In this document: positions 1 to 8,880 of the stretch, one piece after another | Numbering within the stretch: position 1 is the stretch's first letter | How the letters are laid out: every line of letters begins with the position of its first letter | Assembly (NCBI RefSeq): GCF_003589595.1 | Contig: NW_020653945.1 | Coordinates: 1,629,457 to 1,693,456 of the forward strand | Direction: 5' to 3' | Length of the DNA stretch: 64,000 nucleotides | Source: Hyposmocoma kahamanoa | Lineage: Eukaryota > Arthropoda > Insecta > Lepidoptera > Cosmopterigidae | Translations under genes and position numbers: made by a program | Notes under the pieces: generated by a model | Seen by the model: the letters and a program-made list of their open reading frames with translations, nothing else | Database searches by the model: none | Told to the model about the DNA's origin: nothing

Positions 1-185
1 GCTATCGATGACGTTTGAAATAAACATTGTAGAAGACAAACGTGAACATATATTCGTTTATATAACGGCAACCCTAAAGTTTCTTACTCATTCTTCTCAA
101 CAGAATCTGTCATACGAATGAGCGGTAGAGTTTAAATGTGACGATTTGAAATGTAATTTGCTTACCTATAAAACAAAGTATCTTC
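1..185 (+). repeat. LINE 3' end fragment (CAAAGTC-tailed family, 'LINE-D')
   Basis: The order of motifs (an AGAGTTTCTTGCTC-like block, then a TTCTTCTCA block, then GTGACGATTTGAAATG and a TTACCTAT block) matches the 3' untranslated part of a LINE seen far better preserved at 14659-15030 and 60112-60415. It is diverged and 5'-truncated, and lies downstream of the last visible innexin exon, so probably in an intron. Confidence 0.6.
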
Positions 186-464
186 AACGGTGAAAACTTA
201 CCAGGTGAAGCCTGAAAACCAGTAAATTGCTAAGGCTTTTACCTTTTTTCGACACAGTTTCACGGCTCAAGTGGCTTTGGTAACATTGAAAGTGTTGAAT
301 CAAACACTTAGGATAAAATATGTAATAAAAATGAGGACATACACTGATACGGTGTGAAAACACGATTCATAAAAATTTTCGCGATATAAAACAACACAAA
401 CTTACATAGGAAATGAAACTATTTTTCCGGATTTAAATCGCGTATATTTGTTTTTTCAAACAAA

Positions 465-490
465 CCGACGTTTCGGGCCCTTTACAGGTC
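465..490 (-). other. Possible degenerate hammerhead-ribozyme core in Penelope terminal repeat
   Basis: On the minus strand the terminal repeat reads CCTGTAAAGGGCCCGAAACG. Penelope-like terminal repeats are known to carry hammerhead ribozymes with a CUGANGA box, a stem II and a GAAA box. Here the GAAAC box is intact, but the first box would be CUGUAAA and stem II would be only GGGCCC, so it is probably inactive. The same core occurs at 21168-21215 and 52520-52550, and in weaker form near 3305, 54370 and 63150. Confidence 0.3.
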
Positions 491-752
491 CCATGGTCAC
501 GGTTGACTGAGGTGGTACAGTCTTCAACCAGTTATGTCTAATATTGATGCAAACCACCCTATTTTTCCACTATAGTTACAATAGTTATTAATTAAATACC
601 TTATTTTTAATTTTACAAAGAAAACATTCCAATTTACGCTACATTAAGTTTTACAAATTATTTTATTGAATGAATTTTTATTAAGTTTAATTTATTATTA
701 AGTATTAATAGAAATTAGAGTAAACTAAAACATATTAATTAGTACTGCAGTC

Positions 753-947
753 TTATGTCTGTTTGGGATTTTTCATTAGAGGAAATACTGGATCCCAAAC
801 TGGTGGTACGGAGAAACCATCTTCCCTGTTGAAATTAGGATGTTTTTTAATTTCAATGGCCTCTCGCAGCATCCTGGGTAGATAACGGACTTCTTTTGCA
901 AGGACCTGGGGTTTGTCAAACTTCATTGAATATGTAGGTTTATCCAT
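753..947 (-). pseudogene. C-terminal end of Penelope-like polyprotein (region after GIY-YIG endonuclease)
   Basis: The open frame has 64 codons from its first Met, and continues upstream with SAVCEHV before that Met. It contains a block reading LREAIEIKKHPNFNREDGF followed by a W-x-P motif. That R-E-x-x-E-I...N-x-x-x-G pattern, preceded by a SAV-x-EH-type segment, is typical of the end of the GIY-YIG domain of Penelope-like elements. The reverse transcriptase and the GIY-YIG catalytic start are missing because the copy is 5'-truncated and replaced by the inverted terminal fragment. Not a functional gene. Confidence 0.75.
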
Positions 948-1431
948 GACGTGCTCGCAGACTGCAGACTTGTCGGTTTGTTTGAAAAAACAAATATACG
1001 CGATTTAAATCCGGAAAAATAGTTTCATTTCCTATGTGTAACAATCGCGAAAACCTAAGAACTCGATAACACAAACTTACGTCAAAATTTTACAAGAAAT
1101 CCGCTGTATTTCATAGGTACTTACAGTACACATGCCAATGTTTTTTTTATATCAACTGAACTAAATAGAAAATGTATATATAGACTATGTACTATATACA
1201 TTTTTGAAATGGCTTTAGTTTAGTATATAAAAATAAATTTTAAAATAAAGCCGATGTCCCTGTCTCAAGCAAAATTTTCATTCGAGCTAAGGTAGTATCG
1301 ACGATTTTAAATGTTATATTGTTTATATTAAAGAATTACCTTTATTTTTATTTATACATATGAATTCGAACTTCAATTTCAATATATCTCTAAATGACAA
1401 CAGACAAGAAATAAAAGAAACCTGGTAATAC

Positions 1432-1621
1432 CTTCGGAAAAACAGTTTCAAGAGGATCAGCAATGTGATTCCAATTAGAGGCGTTGAGGACCCACGGGCC
1501 GAGAGAGAGAAACTGCCCGTTAAGAAATTTGTTGATAAGCCAGATCTGTAGAATCACGTGCAGCAGGTTGACCACCTCCATCGCCACCAGCCATGTTGAC
1601 CACGCACGACTTATACGCAAT
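1432..1621 (-). CDS. inx7: Innexin (inx7-like), coding exon 4: third membrane helix and start of second extracellular loop
   Basis: The 190-bp exon has an acceptor ending CTTCACAG just before 1621 and a donor GTATTA from 1431. It starts with one base completing an Arg codon, then 63 codons (residues 190-252), ending in phase 0. It contains a hydrophobic helix around EVVNLLHVILQIWLINKFL, then NGQFLSLGP and the strongly innexin-like DPLETVFPK at the exon end, where innexins continue with a TKCTFHK-type segment. That continuation is not found between 1 and 1431, so the next exon lies outside the window. Innexins form gap-junction hexamers in the plasma membrane. The GQFLxLGP wording favours inx7 over other innexins; the family is near certain, the orthologue less so. 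Confidence 0.88.
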
Positions 1622-1756
1622 CTGTGAAGAGGTTACAACTATTGATAAGAGATTTTAATTAGCGTTCTTATGCAATTCGTAAAGTGACTTTCAAGTAATC
1701 AGAGTATTATATTTTGCAAATGCGTGAGGTGTAACTGAACACCACAATCACAATCC

Positions 1757-1899
1757 AGAATTCACACAAATTTGTGTCAAAGTGTATTCCATAGCATGTA
1801 AGATTATTTGAAAAGAGCAATCCCTAGAGTTTCTTGCTCGTTCTTCTCAGGTAAATCAGCGTAGTGAACGAGCAGTAACTTAAATATGACGTTATCAAG
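1757..1899 (+). repeat. LINE-D 3' untranslated fragment
   Basis: Starts near CACACAAATTTGTGTCAAAG and runs through the AGAGTTTCTTGCTCG block. It is interrupted at 1899 by the hAT MITE at 1900-2185. It lies inside innexin intron 3. Confidence 0.65.
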
Positions 1900-2185
1900 C
1901 ATTGACTTACAATTATATGGACGTCGGGTCCGCGCTAAAAAGTGTCCGAACTTATAAGGCGTTAAAATCGTATACAGAGCGTCATTCACGCTCTAGTCTT
2001 CGTTTGTTCGACTGACAGCGAAGCAAGCAAAATTAGACAGTACTGCGATGACATTACAATTTAAATTCAACGTTTTAGCTTTTTCATATTCCTTGACATG
2101 TCACTACGTTTAAATAGGTTGACTTGGGACATTTTTTTCGTGGTTTTTGTATTAGACCCGTCGTCCATTTATTTGTAAGTCAATG
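1900..2185 (+). mobile_element. hAT-type MITE, copy 1 (286 bp)
   Basis: Begins CATTGACTTACAA and ends TTGTAAGTCAATG, with imperfect terminal inverted repeats of about 32 bp (CATTGACTTACAA..TA.ATGGACG.CGGGTC). It is nearly identical to copies at 15853-16138 and 51751-52035. Flanking 8-mers here do not match (TTATCAAG, GTTCACAC). No transposase is encoded. The family call rests on the 8-bp duplications of the other copies. Confidence 0.8.
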
Positions 2186-2224
2186 GTTCACACCATTATT
2201 TCTAAAAGGTTTAAATAAATTATT

Positions 2225-2760
2225 ATTATTATTATTTATGCTACGGAATACACTTTGAATAATATTTTTGTGGAGTCGTCTTTTCATACATGTTTATCTA
2301 ACAAGTAAATTTCAATTTTTAACCGACTTCAAAAAAGGAGGAGGTACTCAATTCGATAGTGTTTTTCTTTTGTAGTTTCTGTTGTAAGTCCGCCATTTGT
2401 GAACCGATTTTGATGATTCTTTTTTTGTTGGAAAGAGGGTACCTCAAAAGTGATCCCATTTAATTTTGAAGAAAATATTCGACCTCTAAGGTTGGTAAAC
2501 TAGAGGATGAATGACTTTTGAGGTCGGTTTTTTAGTACTCTGTACTGAGGTTAGGTTATATAGTAAAACTTTTCAATTAAAATACTTTTAATGTAAATGT
2601 TGAACTTAGGAAATTATAATTTTAATATATGCTCCGAAATCTTATTGTAAAATTTATGCAGTTCCCCATAAAAGAATCGTCTACTGTATCTTTAAAGCCT
2701 TGAACATTTTGATGTACATATGGTAACGATTAGAATTTACTGTTGTCGTATTTACTTAGA
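2225..2760 (-). repeat. LINE-D 3' end, interrupted by a MITE
   Basis: Blocks GGAATACACTTTGAAT, GTGGAGTCGTC and, after the MITE at 2321-2529, CTTATTGTAAAA and GCAGTTCCCCATAAAAGA match the coding tail of the LINE at 14659-15030 (minus-strand MGNCIRFYNKIPEHI-type C terminus). The reading frame is broken here. Confidence 0.65.
2321..2529 (+). mobile_element. MITE of the AACCGACTTC family, copy E1
   Basis: Starts AACCGACTTCAAAA and ends TTTTGAGGTCGGTT, giving a 14-bp terminal inverted repeat with one mismatch. Internal landmarks GAACCGATTTTGATGATTC and TTGGAAAGAGGGTACCTC recur in copies at 26326-26994, 44160-44325, 50755-51390, 52790-53070 and 62440-62560. Inserted into LINE-D. The target duplication is not resolvable. 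Confidence 0.65.
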
Positions 2761-2997
2761 GTTGGAGCATTCTCTTGGGACTGTTTTATATCTTGTATAA
2801 TAGCGTCCTTAATATCAAAAGATAGCAAACAAGCTATGTGTCTCAGATACCTTATGGGTCAATGTAAACTATGCTCAAAAAGTTTGAAATTCCTAACAAA
2901 CTTATTGATGTCAAAACAAACTATAGCATCACTATGACGTAAAATTGCAAATGTATGAATTTATATCACAGACCACATAAATACTAATTATGAGTAG

Positions 2998-3130
2998 CGC
3001 TTAGGTTAGAGCGACACGCTTATCCATAGCAGTTACAGTGCCACTCACAGCTTTAAATATAAAAGATCTGAGCGGCGCTGCCACTGCTCCCATCAACCTG
3101 AGACGTACATGGACAAGTCCAAAGATTCTA
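2998..3130 (+). repeat. Interspersed repeat family B, partial copy
   Basis: Carries the family landmarks GCGACACGC, AGTGCCACTCA, AGCTTTAAAT, AGATCTGAG and CCTGAGAC. The best copies are at 15195-15465, 27262-27535 and 62765-63060. No terminal inverted repeat or protein was recognised; the long frames seen in it are incidental. Confidence 0.6.
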
Positions 3131-3280
3131 CATGTTCTTGCAATAGTCGTATGTTAGAAATAACTATTAAAACTTTTGACTGTCTCTCGAGAACAACACA
3201 ATTACAATAAGTCTTGGAATTGCAGAGTAATACGGGAAGGGGGAACAATCTGTATAAGAACATCTAACCTTGCGGTGTCA

Positions 3281-3420
3281 CAGCTGACTGCGGTGACCAC
3301 GGGACCTGTAAAGTTCCCGAAGAGCTCGTTTAATAAAAAAAAAAAAAAACAAATTAGCGATTTAGATGCGAAAAAACAAGTTTTATTTCAAAAGTCGCGA
3401 GAACTTAAGACTCGATGGTT
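3281..3420 (+). repeat. Diverged Penelope-like terminal repeat
   Basis: CGGTGACCACGGGACCTGTA, then CCCGAAGAGC, then a poly-A stretch, AGCGATTTAGA and GAGAACTTAAGACTCGAT align in order with the terminal sequence of the element at 406-1068. It is older than the other copies and the GAAACG box is mutated. Confidence 0.5.
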
Positions 3421-3473
3421 TTGAGTCTGCCTTTTGCACGTAGTATTTGATTCTCAAAACATTCTTTACTTAC

Positions 3474-3714
3474 TTACTTCGCTGGCTCAGCGACCCGAAA
3501 CGCATCTTGGTCTCCGACCCTAAGACTCCGACCATTCGAATATTTGAAGCTCACACAGGTCTTTGTGGACTTGGTCGATCCAGCGATATTTAGGACGTCC
3601 AACCGGCCTTCTGCCAGTCGGTTGCCCCAGATATGCTCTCTTGACAGCACGATCCTCACGCATCCTCTCGACGTGGCCAAGCCAGCGAAGTAGAGCTGAT
3701 TTGATCTCTCCCAT
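3474..3714 (-). pseudogene. RTE-like LINE, C-terminal end of reverse transcriptase ORF
   Basis: The minus-strand frame at 3520-3714 reads a R-W-L-G-H-V-E-R-M block, then GRRPVGRPKYRWIDQV and KDLCEL. The W-x-G-H-V-x-R-M ... G-R-P-x-x-R-W-x-D pattern is the usual C-terminal tail of RTE-type non-LTR retrotransposons. The fragment is 5'-truncated and lies in innexin intron 3, immediately 3' of coding exon 3. Confidence 0.75.
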
Positions 3715-3744
3715 AATGTTAGCCTCTTTAAAAAAATACTTTAC

Positions 3745-3892
3745 CTGAGAATAATGTCCGTCCTGATATTAGTAAGTGTTTTTTGTAGTGAACTTTTTGA
3801 TGGCACCGTTTTTCCGTTAACCGTCATATCTTCGTCTTCGATTGCCAATCTGGCAAACTGCAGGCCGTCCACTAGGGCCTTTATCCGGCCAC
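3745..3892 (-). CDS. inx7: Innexin (inx7-like), coding exon 3: cytoplasmic loop
   Basis: This 148-bp exon is too short to appear as a long open frame. It is recognised from the acceptor TTTCTGTCTCAG before 3892 and the donor GTAAAG from 3744. Two bases complete the Gly begun in exon 2, then 48 codons, then AG, which joins the A of exon 4 to give Arg. The translation starts GGRIKALVDGL and contains a hydrophilic, charged stretch (residues about 150-185) ending TNIRTDIILR, which runs into LRISRAW of exon 4. The GRIKAL start directly after the WKNKEG end of exon 2, and the exact phase match on both sides, make this a confident call although the loop itself is poorly conserved among innexins. Confidence 0.85.
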
Positions 3893-3990
3893 CTGAGACA
3901 GAAAGCTCTTGTTATGATACCCATAATAATAGCCGTATAACTGCAATGTTCGTAAAAAAATATCCTTCCATATTGGAGTCCCTTAAAACT

Positions 3991-4095
3991 GACTGACGAA
4001 CAAGTCGTGCACCTGACGGTAGGCTACACGCCTATAACAATTGCAGTGCCACTCAGAATATTGACATTAATGCTTGGTGGCAGAAATAGGTAGGA
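3991..4095 (+). repeat. Repeat family B, internally deleted copy
   Basis: Runs from GACGAACAAGTCGTGCACC through AGTGCCACTCAGA, then jumps to ATTAATGCTTGGTGGCAGAA. The central CTGCCACTG-CCCTGAGAC segment is absent. Lies in innexin intron 2, about 100 bp 5' of coding exon 3. Confidence 0.6.
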
Positions 4096-4113
4096 AACTA
4101 TCACCGATGGTTA

Positions 4114-4330
4114 GAAAAGAAGCTCAAGCAGCAGAAGGTTGCCTATTTGGGTCATGTAGTGCGACATGACAGATATCATCTATTGCACACCATAATAATG
4201 GGCAAAGTAGCTGGGAAGCGGAAGGTTCAGTTAAGCAGATCGGCACCAAAACCGTGGAACAACCGTTCAGGCTAGCTCTGGACAAAGAAAGATATAGCAA
4301 AACTGACTGCCGAACTTCAACAATGGAGAG
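4114..4330 (+). pseudogene. RTE-like LINE C-terminal fragment
   Basis: The plus-strand frame reads KVAYLGHVVRHDRYHLLHTI, then IMGKVAGKRK, before a stop at about 4274. It belongs to the YxGHVxRH...LL..II.GK..GKR type of LINE tail. The Arg-rich GR-R-TSWL continuation is frame-shifted. Dead fragment in innexin intron 2. Confidence 0.65.
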
Positions 4331-4977
4331 GCACTTGAAGTAGAAGAAGATATCAAACTGATAAGAACTGTCAAAACAAGAAAGAGAACCTTTTTGAAAA
4401 TTTGTTACATGTTGAACCACGAAAATATAAACAGAAAATACTAAAAGCAGGACTTGTTGAATCACAAAACCAGATAATCTCGCATTCCATCATCAATTTA
4501 CCAAACACTGTTTAGATACACGACGCTTCATCTAATAAAGTCGGTTAATCTGATAAGATATGTTAGGAAAACATGGGGATAGCAGGCGACTGAGCTCTAT
4601 CTAAGGTCGTTTCACTTTAACTTAGTTTACTTTATAATTCGAACAATGGAAGTACCTTAAGCCTCGATTTCTATCGGAACCGCTGCCAACAAATCTCACT
4701 CATTCGTAATTTGAAACACTTTGAAATCTTGATAATGATTGATCGTAGTTTTCTAATTTAAAAAGAAAAACAAATTCTGTAATATCGTTGACAGTTCAAT
4801 TACCTATTATTACAAGATTATTACAAGTTGCGACATTTTGAATTTTAAATTTTAATCACTTTGCTGCTATCTACTGGTTAATAGCTGAACGCGCTGAGCG
4901 AGCGTACAAAGGAGCGAGAAGCGAAGGACGATGATACAAATTTTAAAAGTGTAGATAGTAACAACAACAACAAAAAT

Positions 4978-5250
4978 TTAAAAATTTATCTTTGGTAAAT
5001 TTATTATGTTTATGGCGTTAGTAATACGGCCTAACGAGTCCTGAGAGTTTGATCTTCTTTTTTTTAAATTTCTAAAAGCATGTTCCACTTCTGTTTCTAA
5101 TATTTCTAAATAATTTTCAGGAGCTCTTATAATCTTATTTTGGGTTCTTTTGTCGTCGAAATGTCTGTCTTGTTTCTTTGCTGAAATTTCTATTTCTTCA
5201 CATTTTTCAAATAACCCCTGTCCCTTTGCCTTTTGAATTTTGATTTTATT
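4978..5250 (-). CDS. Unidentified 90-codon open frame inside innexin intron 2
   Basis: A stop-to-stop frame with no Met near its start. It is rich in Lys, Glu, Asn and Arg and contains APENYLEILETEVEHAFRNL. Ninety codons without a stop, with a coherent amphipathic composition, look like a decayed coding segment rather than chance. I do not recognise the protein: it could be a transposon ORF remnant or an exon of a nested gene. It is not in frame or phase with the innexin exons, which splice across it. A second minus-strand frame overlaps the start of the region. Confidence 0.3.
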   Translation of the reverse strand, partial: NKIKIQKAKGQGLFEKCEEIEISAKKQDRHFDDKRTQNKIIRAPENYLEILETEVEHAFRNLKKRRSNSQDSLGRITNAINIINLPKINF

Positions 5251-5378
5251 TTATTTTTCATTTTATTTTTTGATGGAAAGTGACGATGAGGTCGAAGATG
5301 GCGACACCATGAAAACCGGTGTGTGAGCCACTTGACCAAGGACGTCGTCACAAAACGTCGCAATTGATTGATGCCTAC

Positions 5379-5556
5379 CTTCCTTGTTTTTCCAAATATA
5401 ATGAGGCGTGTAAAAGCATAGGGATTGTAGAAATAGGACGAACGGCACCCACTGGTAATAAGTATGGACGAGAGTCTCATCGGAATCTAATATCGGACCC
5501 ACCCCCGGGTGGGGTAGCGCTCCACGCTGAAGGAGAGTCTCGTTGTAGTGTCTGAC
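5379..5556 (-). CDS. inx7: Innexin (inx7-like), coding exon 2: YYQW motif and second membrane helix
   Basis: The 178-bp exon has an acceptor TTATGTCTCAG before 5556 and a donor GTAGGC from 5378. It starts in phase 0 with VRHYNETL and ends after WKNKE plus one base of a Gly codon (residues 81-139). It contains HTYYQWVPFVLF, where YYQW is the innexin signature at the start of the second membrane helix, followed by CFYTPHYIWKN. The preceding HPGVGPIL stretch belongs to the first extracellular loop. The open frame runs on past the donor to a stop, but the GGRIKAL start of exon 3 shows that splicing occurs here. Confidence 0.92.
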
Positions 5557-5579
5557 CTGAGACATAAAATAGACATTTA

Positions 5580-6100
5580 TTATTAAAAGTTAGATATAAA
5601 TATAAGAATAGTTGTACGGCATTCCGGATAGAGCAAGTATTTAAATATTACAAAATTTACAAATAACATAATTTTTGATACAAAGATGTAACACTATTTT
5701 TTTTTGTAAGAATAATAACATCATGATATTCAATAAACTTAAATGTTACAAATATTTAAGCGACATCCCTAGTCAGCCGCTGGTAGCTGTAAAGGTACCT
5801 GAATGAAGAAAAACTTTCATAGATGTCTCACAGATGGCGCTACGATGAAAAGTGGCAAAAACCAAAACCAAAGAACTGCAACAAGCAGCATACAAAAGTT
5901 CGTACGGTCCGGTGATACATTCTGAGGCTTAGATGGGACAGCGCCGCGCTGGTTCAACTCCACCCGGATTGAAGGACTTTTTCTTAGTATACGACCTTTG
6001 TATTAATAATTATAACAAACTAGTAGAGTAATTTCACAAAAAAATTAATAACATGGTAGGAAAATATCGTGATATTCGATAAACTTATTATAACATTTAC
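5580..6100 (+). repeat. Old copy of the tRNA-like retroelement family (family T) in innexin intron 1
   Basis: Shares with 32676-33062 and 47337-47831 the ordered blocks GCGACATC, GGTAGCTGTAAAGGTAC, ATGGCGCTACGA, a tRNA-like stretch (about 5915-5972, with B box GGTTCAACTCC), GATTGAAGGA, CTTTGTATTAATAATTATAA, and GAGTAATTTCACAAA. It is far more diverged than the other copies, with no discernible target duplication. It fills most of the 559-bp intron. Confidence 0.6.
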
Positions 6101-6115
6101 TAATAAAATACTCAC

Positions 6116-6355
6116 GATTGTGAACGTAGCCATAAAGAAGCAATAAGTTTGTAGAACATTAGGTGGCACACCCTCGTCCGATATACATCTAATATGTTCC
6201 CCGAAAAACTCTCTTGCACAGACCAAGATCACGCAGGCCAGTAGCAGCGTCACCGTTGCTTTATAGTGTAGTTGGAATACGAAATTCTCGATCTTTGGTT
6301 TGTTGTACTGAAGTCTCAAACGCGGCACTAAAGTGTTTACCGTTGCTGCTAACAT
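6116..6355 (-). CDS. inx7: Innexin (inx7-like), coding exon 1: N terminus, first membrane helix, first extracellular loop
   Basis: The exon spans 80 codons from ATG at 6355 to the donor GTGAGT starting at 6115. The start has an AAA in front (ACCAAAATG) and an in-frame TAG about 40 bp upstream, which supports this Met. N-terminal residues 1-30 include KIENFVFQLHYKAT, a typical innexin entry into the first helix (about 31-48). The first extracellular loop carries the two expected cysteines (Cys57 in HIRCISDEG, Cys72 in QTYCFF). The exon ends TFTI and joins exon 2 in phase 0. Full innexins have roughly 350-430 residues, so 252 in the window is a 5' partial gene. Confidence 0.92.
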
Positions 6356-6399
6356 TTTGGTGTTGGTGCATAAGAATTGCGGCGATAGGTCCTACACTA

Positions 6400-6670
6400 T
6401 ATCCTGTAAAGCAATTGTCGTTGTTAGTTTCTTTCCGAGTCTTACAATACAGTACAATGAGACAGCCCGTGTCCTTGTTCGCACCTAAATATACCAAGAC
6501 TTTTAATTTATAATACATATCAGTTTTATTAGACCTTTTATATTCTGTAAAGCATTGTTGTTGTTAGTTTCTTTCTAGGTCGTACAATATAGCACAATGA
6601 GACAGTCCTTGTTATTCATTGTTCGTGCCAAAATGTACCAATGCTATCTCTCTTATAATATTAATTTTAT
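6400..6670 (-). repeat. Imperfect tandem duplication just 5' of the innexin start
   Basis: Two units of about 135 bp (about 6400-6535 and 6538-6670) share CTGTAAAGCA, GTTGTTAGTTTCTTTC, TACAATA..G.ACAATGAGAC and TTTTATTA. Read on the minus strand, each ends in a pyrimidine/ACAG sequence (GCTTTACAG) that could act as a 3' splice site for a 5' untranslated exon. No core promoter could be assigned with confidence. Confidence 0.6.
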
Positions 6671-7555
6671 TATCACATTCTTGTCGTCTGCAGAGATAAC
6701 AAACGGGCTGATCTGTATGTCATTTTATATCTCATGATTTATGTTACGATTTGCCAGATCGGGAAATAACGAACGTCACTTCTGGGGCTGGTCCGCTTTG
6801 TTATTTATTATAATCTATTACAATGTATTTTTAATTAAAACACATTATAACAAAACAAAATGAAGTAATGACAAAAATAAAAAAGAGATTAAAGGGTGCT
6901 GCAACAGCAAATGCAGAAGGTACTAACAGGTTTTAGTTCGTAGGTCACTGGGAACTCATCCGAATATCCGAACAATTGAAACGCAAAAGAAAAGAAAAAC
7001 AATGGTTATTCGACAACTTTGATAAAAACTTGGAGACAATTTTGAAATGTTTTTAAAGGTACCTATAATGGCGACATCCTACTAGACGGTATTTCATTCT
7101 CACTAGAGGTTTGCCTCTAAAAAATCGGAAGAGCAGTCCAACCTCAAAACGCGTATCGTGATGCTGTTCACGAATTTTCCTCGAGAAACTAAATTGTTAT
7201 CACGACACTCATCATTAACATCATCTTCCGGGTGTCAAGATACTGAGTCCAGTGGCATCAGTCACAGCAATGGCAAAAGAACAGATTGTATGATCTAACG
7301 TTCGAATTATAGGACTACATACTAATTTAGTTTTTGCAACTGTGCTAGAAGCAATTATTGTCCTTAACATTGTTTTATTTAGATTATCATTTCAACTCGT
7401 TGTGTTTATGTATATTCTTTATCATCATTATCATAGATTTGCTAAAGGAGATAGGGGCATAGAGGTGGCTACTTACTGGGCCAAAGAAATATAATACCGG
7501 TTTTGTGTTTTATTGGTTATTGACATTGACTTGACAAGAAGAGTAAAGTTGCCTG
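6671..7555. other. No recognisable feature
   Basis: AT-rich sequence upstream of the innexin gene. No long frame, tRNA or known repeat was recognised. It may hold innexin regulatory DNA, but nothing in the sequence shows that. Confidence 0.4.
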
Positions 7556-7559
7556 CTTA

Positions 7560-7900
7560 TCGATATTTTACAGGATATATCACGGAGAGTGTGCTATGGA
7601 ATTACACGATTTAATTCCGCTTTCCCCTTTCCATCATCGGACTAGACGTTGGCTTGGATTCCACCCCTACGTTGTAGATATTCCAAAGATTCACACGAAG
7701 CGTTACGCTTGCACATTTATATGGCGAACGGTTATGGAGTGGAATTCTCTGCCTGCAGACTTGTTCCTGAACGTTAGAACTTGGACCTTTTCAAGGCGAG
7801 AGTGAATAGGCATTATTTGGGTGTGCATGCTATATCGGCGACTTCATCGTCACTTTCCATCAGGTGAGATGGAGGTCAAATGCAAACTTACATTTATATA
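7560..7900 (+). pseudogene. LINE C-terminal fragment with frameshift
   Basis: The frame at 7596-7805 reads RRWLGFHPYVVDIPKIHTKR, then a block ending WNSLPADLF. After a frameshift near 7770 another frame continues NLDLFKARVNRHYLG to about 7832. The HPYVVDIP...F..R....WNSLP...F...LxxFKxRVNRxLxG pattern is a well-known LINE C terminus in insects. The 3' end keeps CTTTCCATCAGGTGAGATGG and a short poly-A. Confidence 0.7.
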
Positions 7901-8439
7901 AAAAAAGAAGAAGATATATCACATCATGTCTCTTTCTTGGTGGAATAAGGTCACGTCTTTAAAATGGCAAGAGAGGCTCTACGAACTACTAAAATTTTTC
8001 AGTGAGAGAATTATTTAGACAGATTATATGATTTAGATTAATTATATTTTACTTATTTACTGTCTCCTCAAATCACTATTTTTCTTATTATGCTATTGTA
8101 TTGGTGTATATCAGTTTCGCATAATGTATAATCAAAATGACGGCAATTATATATTTTCCCACGCCATTGGAAGGTTTGCTGATACTTATAGCACAGGTTT
8201 CCTTTTTTTTAAATACCAGCGGTCAATGTACTGATTGTTCGATACTTATTTACTCACTATGTATGTTGTATTATTATTATGGTAAATAAAAAAAATATTA
8301 TTTAATAATTCATCATGATTGAAACACAGACACTGACACAAAGACATAGGGAAAGATTAGAAGTTTTTTGCGATGTGGTGCTGGAGGAGAATGAAGGGCA
8401 TAAGTTAGATGGAAAAGAAAACCAATAAGTGTTGATAAT

Positions 8440-8880
8440 GGTAAACGCGAAAAGAACGATCCTGAATAGTATAGAGAATAGATGAAAATGATTGGACATT
8501 TGATACGACAACTTCTCTAGAAGCATATTGGAGGGGAAAAATCGAAGGAAAGAAGGGAAGAGAAGAAGAGGGGAAGAGGCGCAGCTACATAGACAAATAA
8601 AAGAAAAGGCTGGTCGTATCGTGTTGTATAAGGAGGTTAAGGCGCAGGCTTATAGGAGAGATTATTGGAAGATGCTCCACCGACAAGAGTATAACTCTTT
8701 TACTGTTATTAGCTGAATGAGCTGAATTGTTTGACATTTGACTAACAGTTCAGTATAAGTTTAATATGAGTTGTCTGATTGGGTGGGAGCCTAGTGAGCT
8801 GTAATACCTGGTACGGACTCATGTCACACAAATCGTTTGAGAAATAAATCTGTATTATTATATTATTTATTATTATACTG
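8440..8880 (+). pseudogene. RTE-like LINE C terminus plus 3' untranslated tail
   Basis: KMIGHLIR (about 8484-8508), then after frameshifts RRRGEEA and finally YKEVKAQAYRRDYWKMLHRQ up to 8716. This is the tail type ending W-x-x-L-H-R-Q. The region to about 8880 holds a GGGAGCCTAGTGAGCTGTAA segment and ends in TTATTATTA-type repeats, like the 3' end at 20696-20862. The upstream 8302-8440 may be more of the same ORF but is too broken to read. Confidence 0.65.

Larger units (their letters stand above)
406..1068 (-). mobile_element. Penelope-like retroelement, 5'-truncated, with inverted 5' end
   Basis: The element is bounded by a perfect 12-bp target duplication, ACACAAACTTAC (394-405 and 1069-1080). 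On the minus strand the order is: an inverted fragment of its own terminal sequence (1068 to about 970), the C-terminal GIY-YIG-side ORF (947-753), a 3' untranslated stretch, then the forward terminal sequence (about 560-406). Tandem or inverted terminal repeats, variable target duplications of about 10-15 bp and a C-terminal endonuclease region are known features of Penelope-like elements. Six further copies of the terminal sequence occur in the window. The class call rests on motif memory plus this architecture. Confidence 0.8.
320..1330. repeat. Interspersed repeat family H, split by a Penelope-like insertion
   Basis: Two pieces, about 320-405 and 1069-1330, form one copy interrupted by the element at 406-1068. 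Related copies lie at about 10880-11323 plus 11938-12170 and at 38511-38800. They share a GGTGTGAAAACAC-like block, an ACACAAACTTAC block, a TTTTACAAGAA block, and then CTGAACTAAATAGAA. No coding potential is visible and the class is unknown. Confidence 0.6.

Noticed and set aside
5263..5378. Continuation of innexin exon 2 to the stop codon
   Set aside because: A donor GTAGGC at 5378 joins in phase to an exon starting GGRIKAL, the expected innexin continuation; the read-through residues do not resemble innexin.
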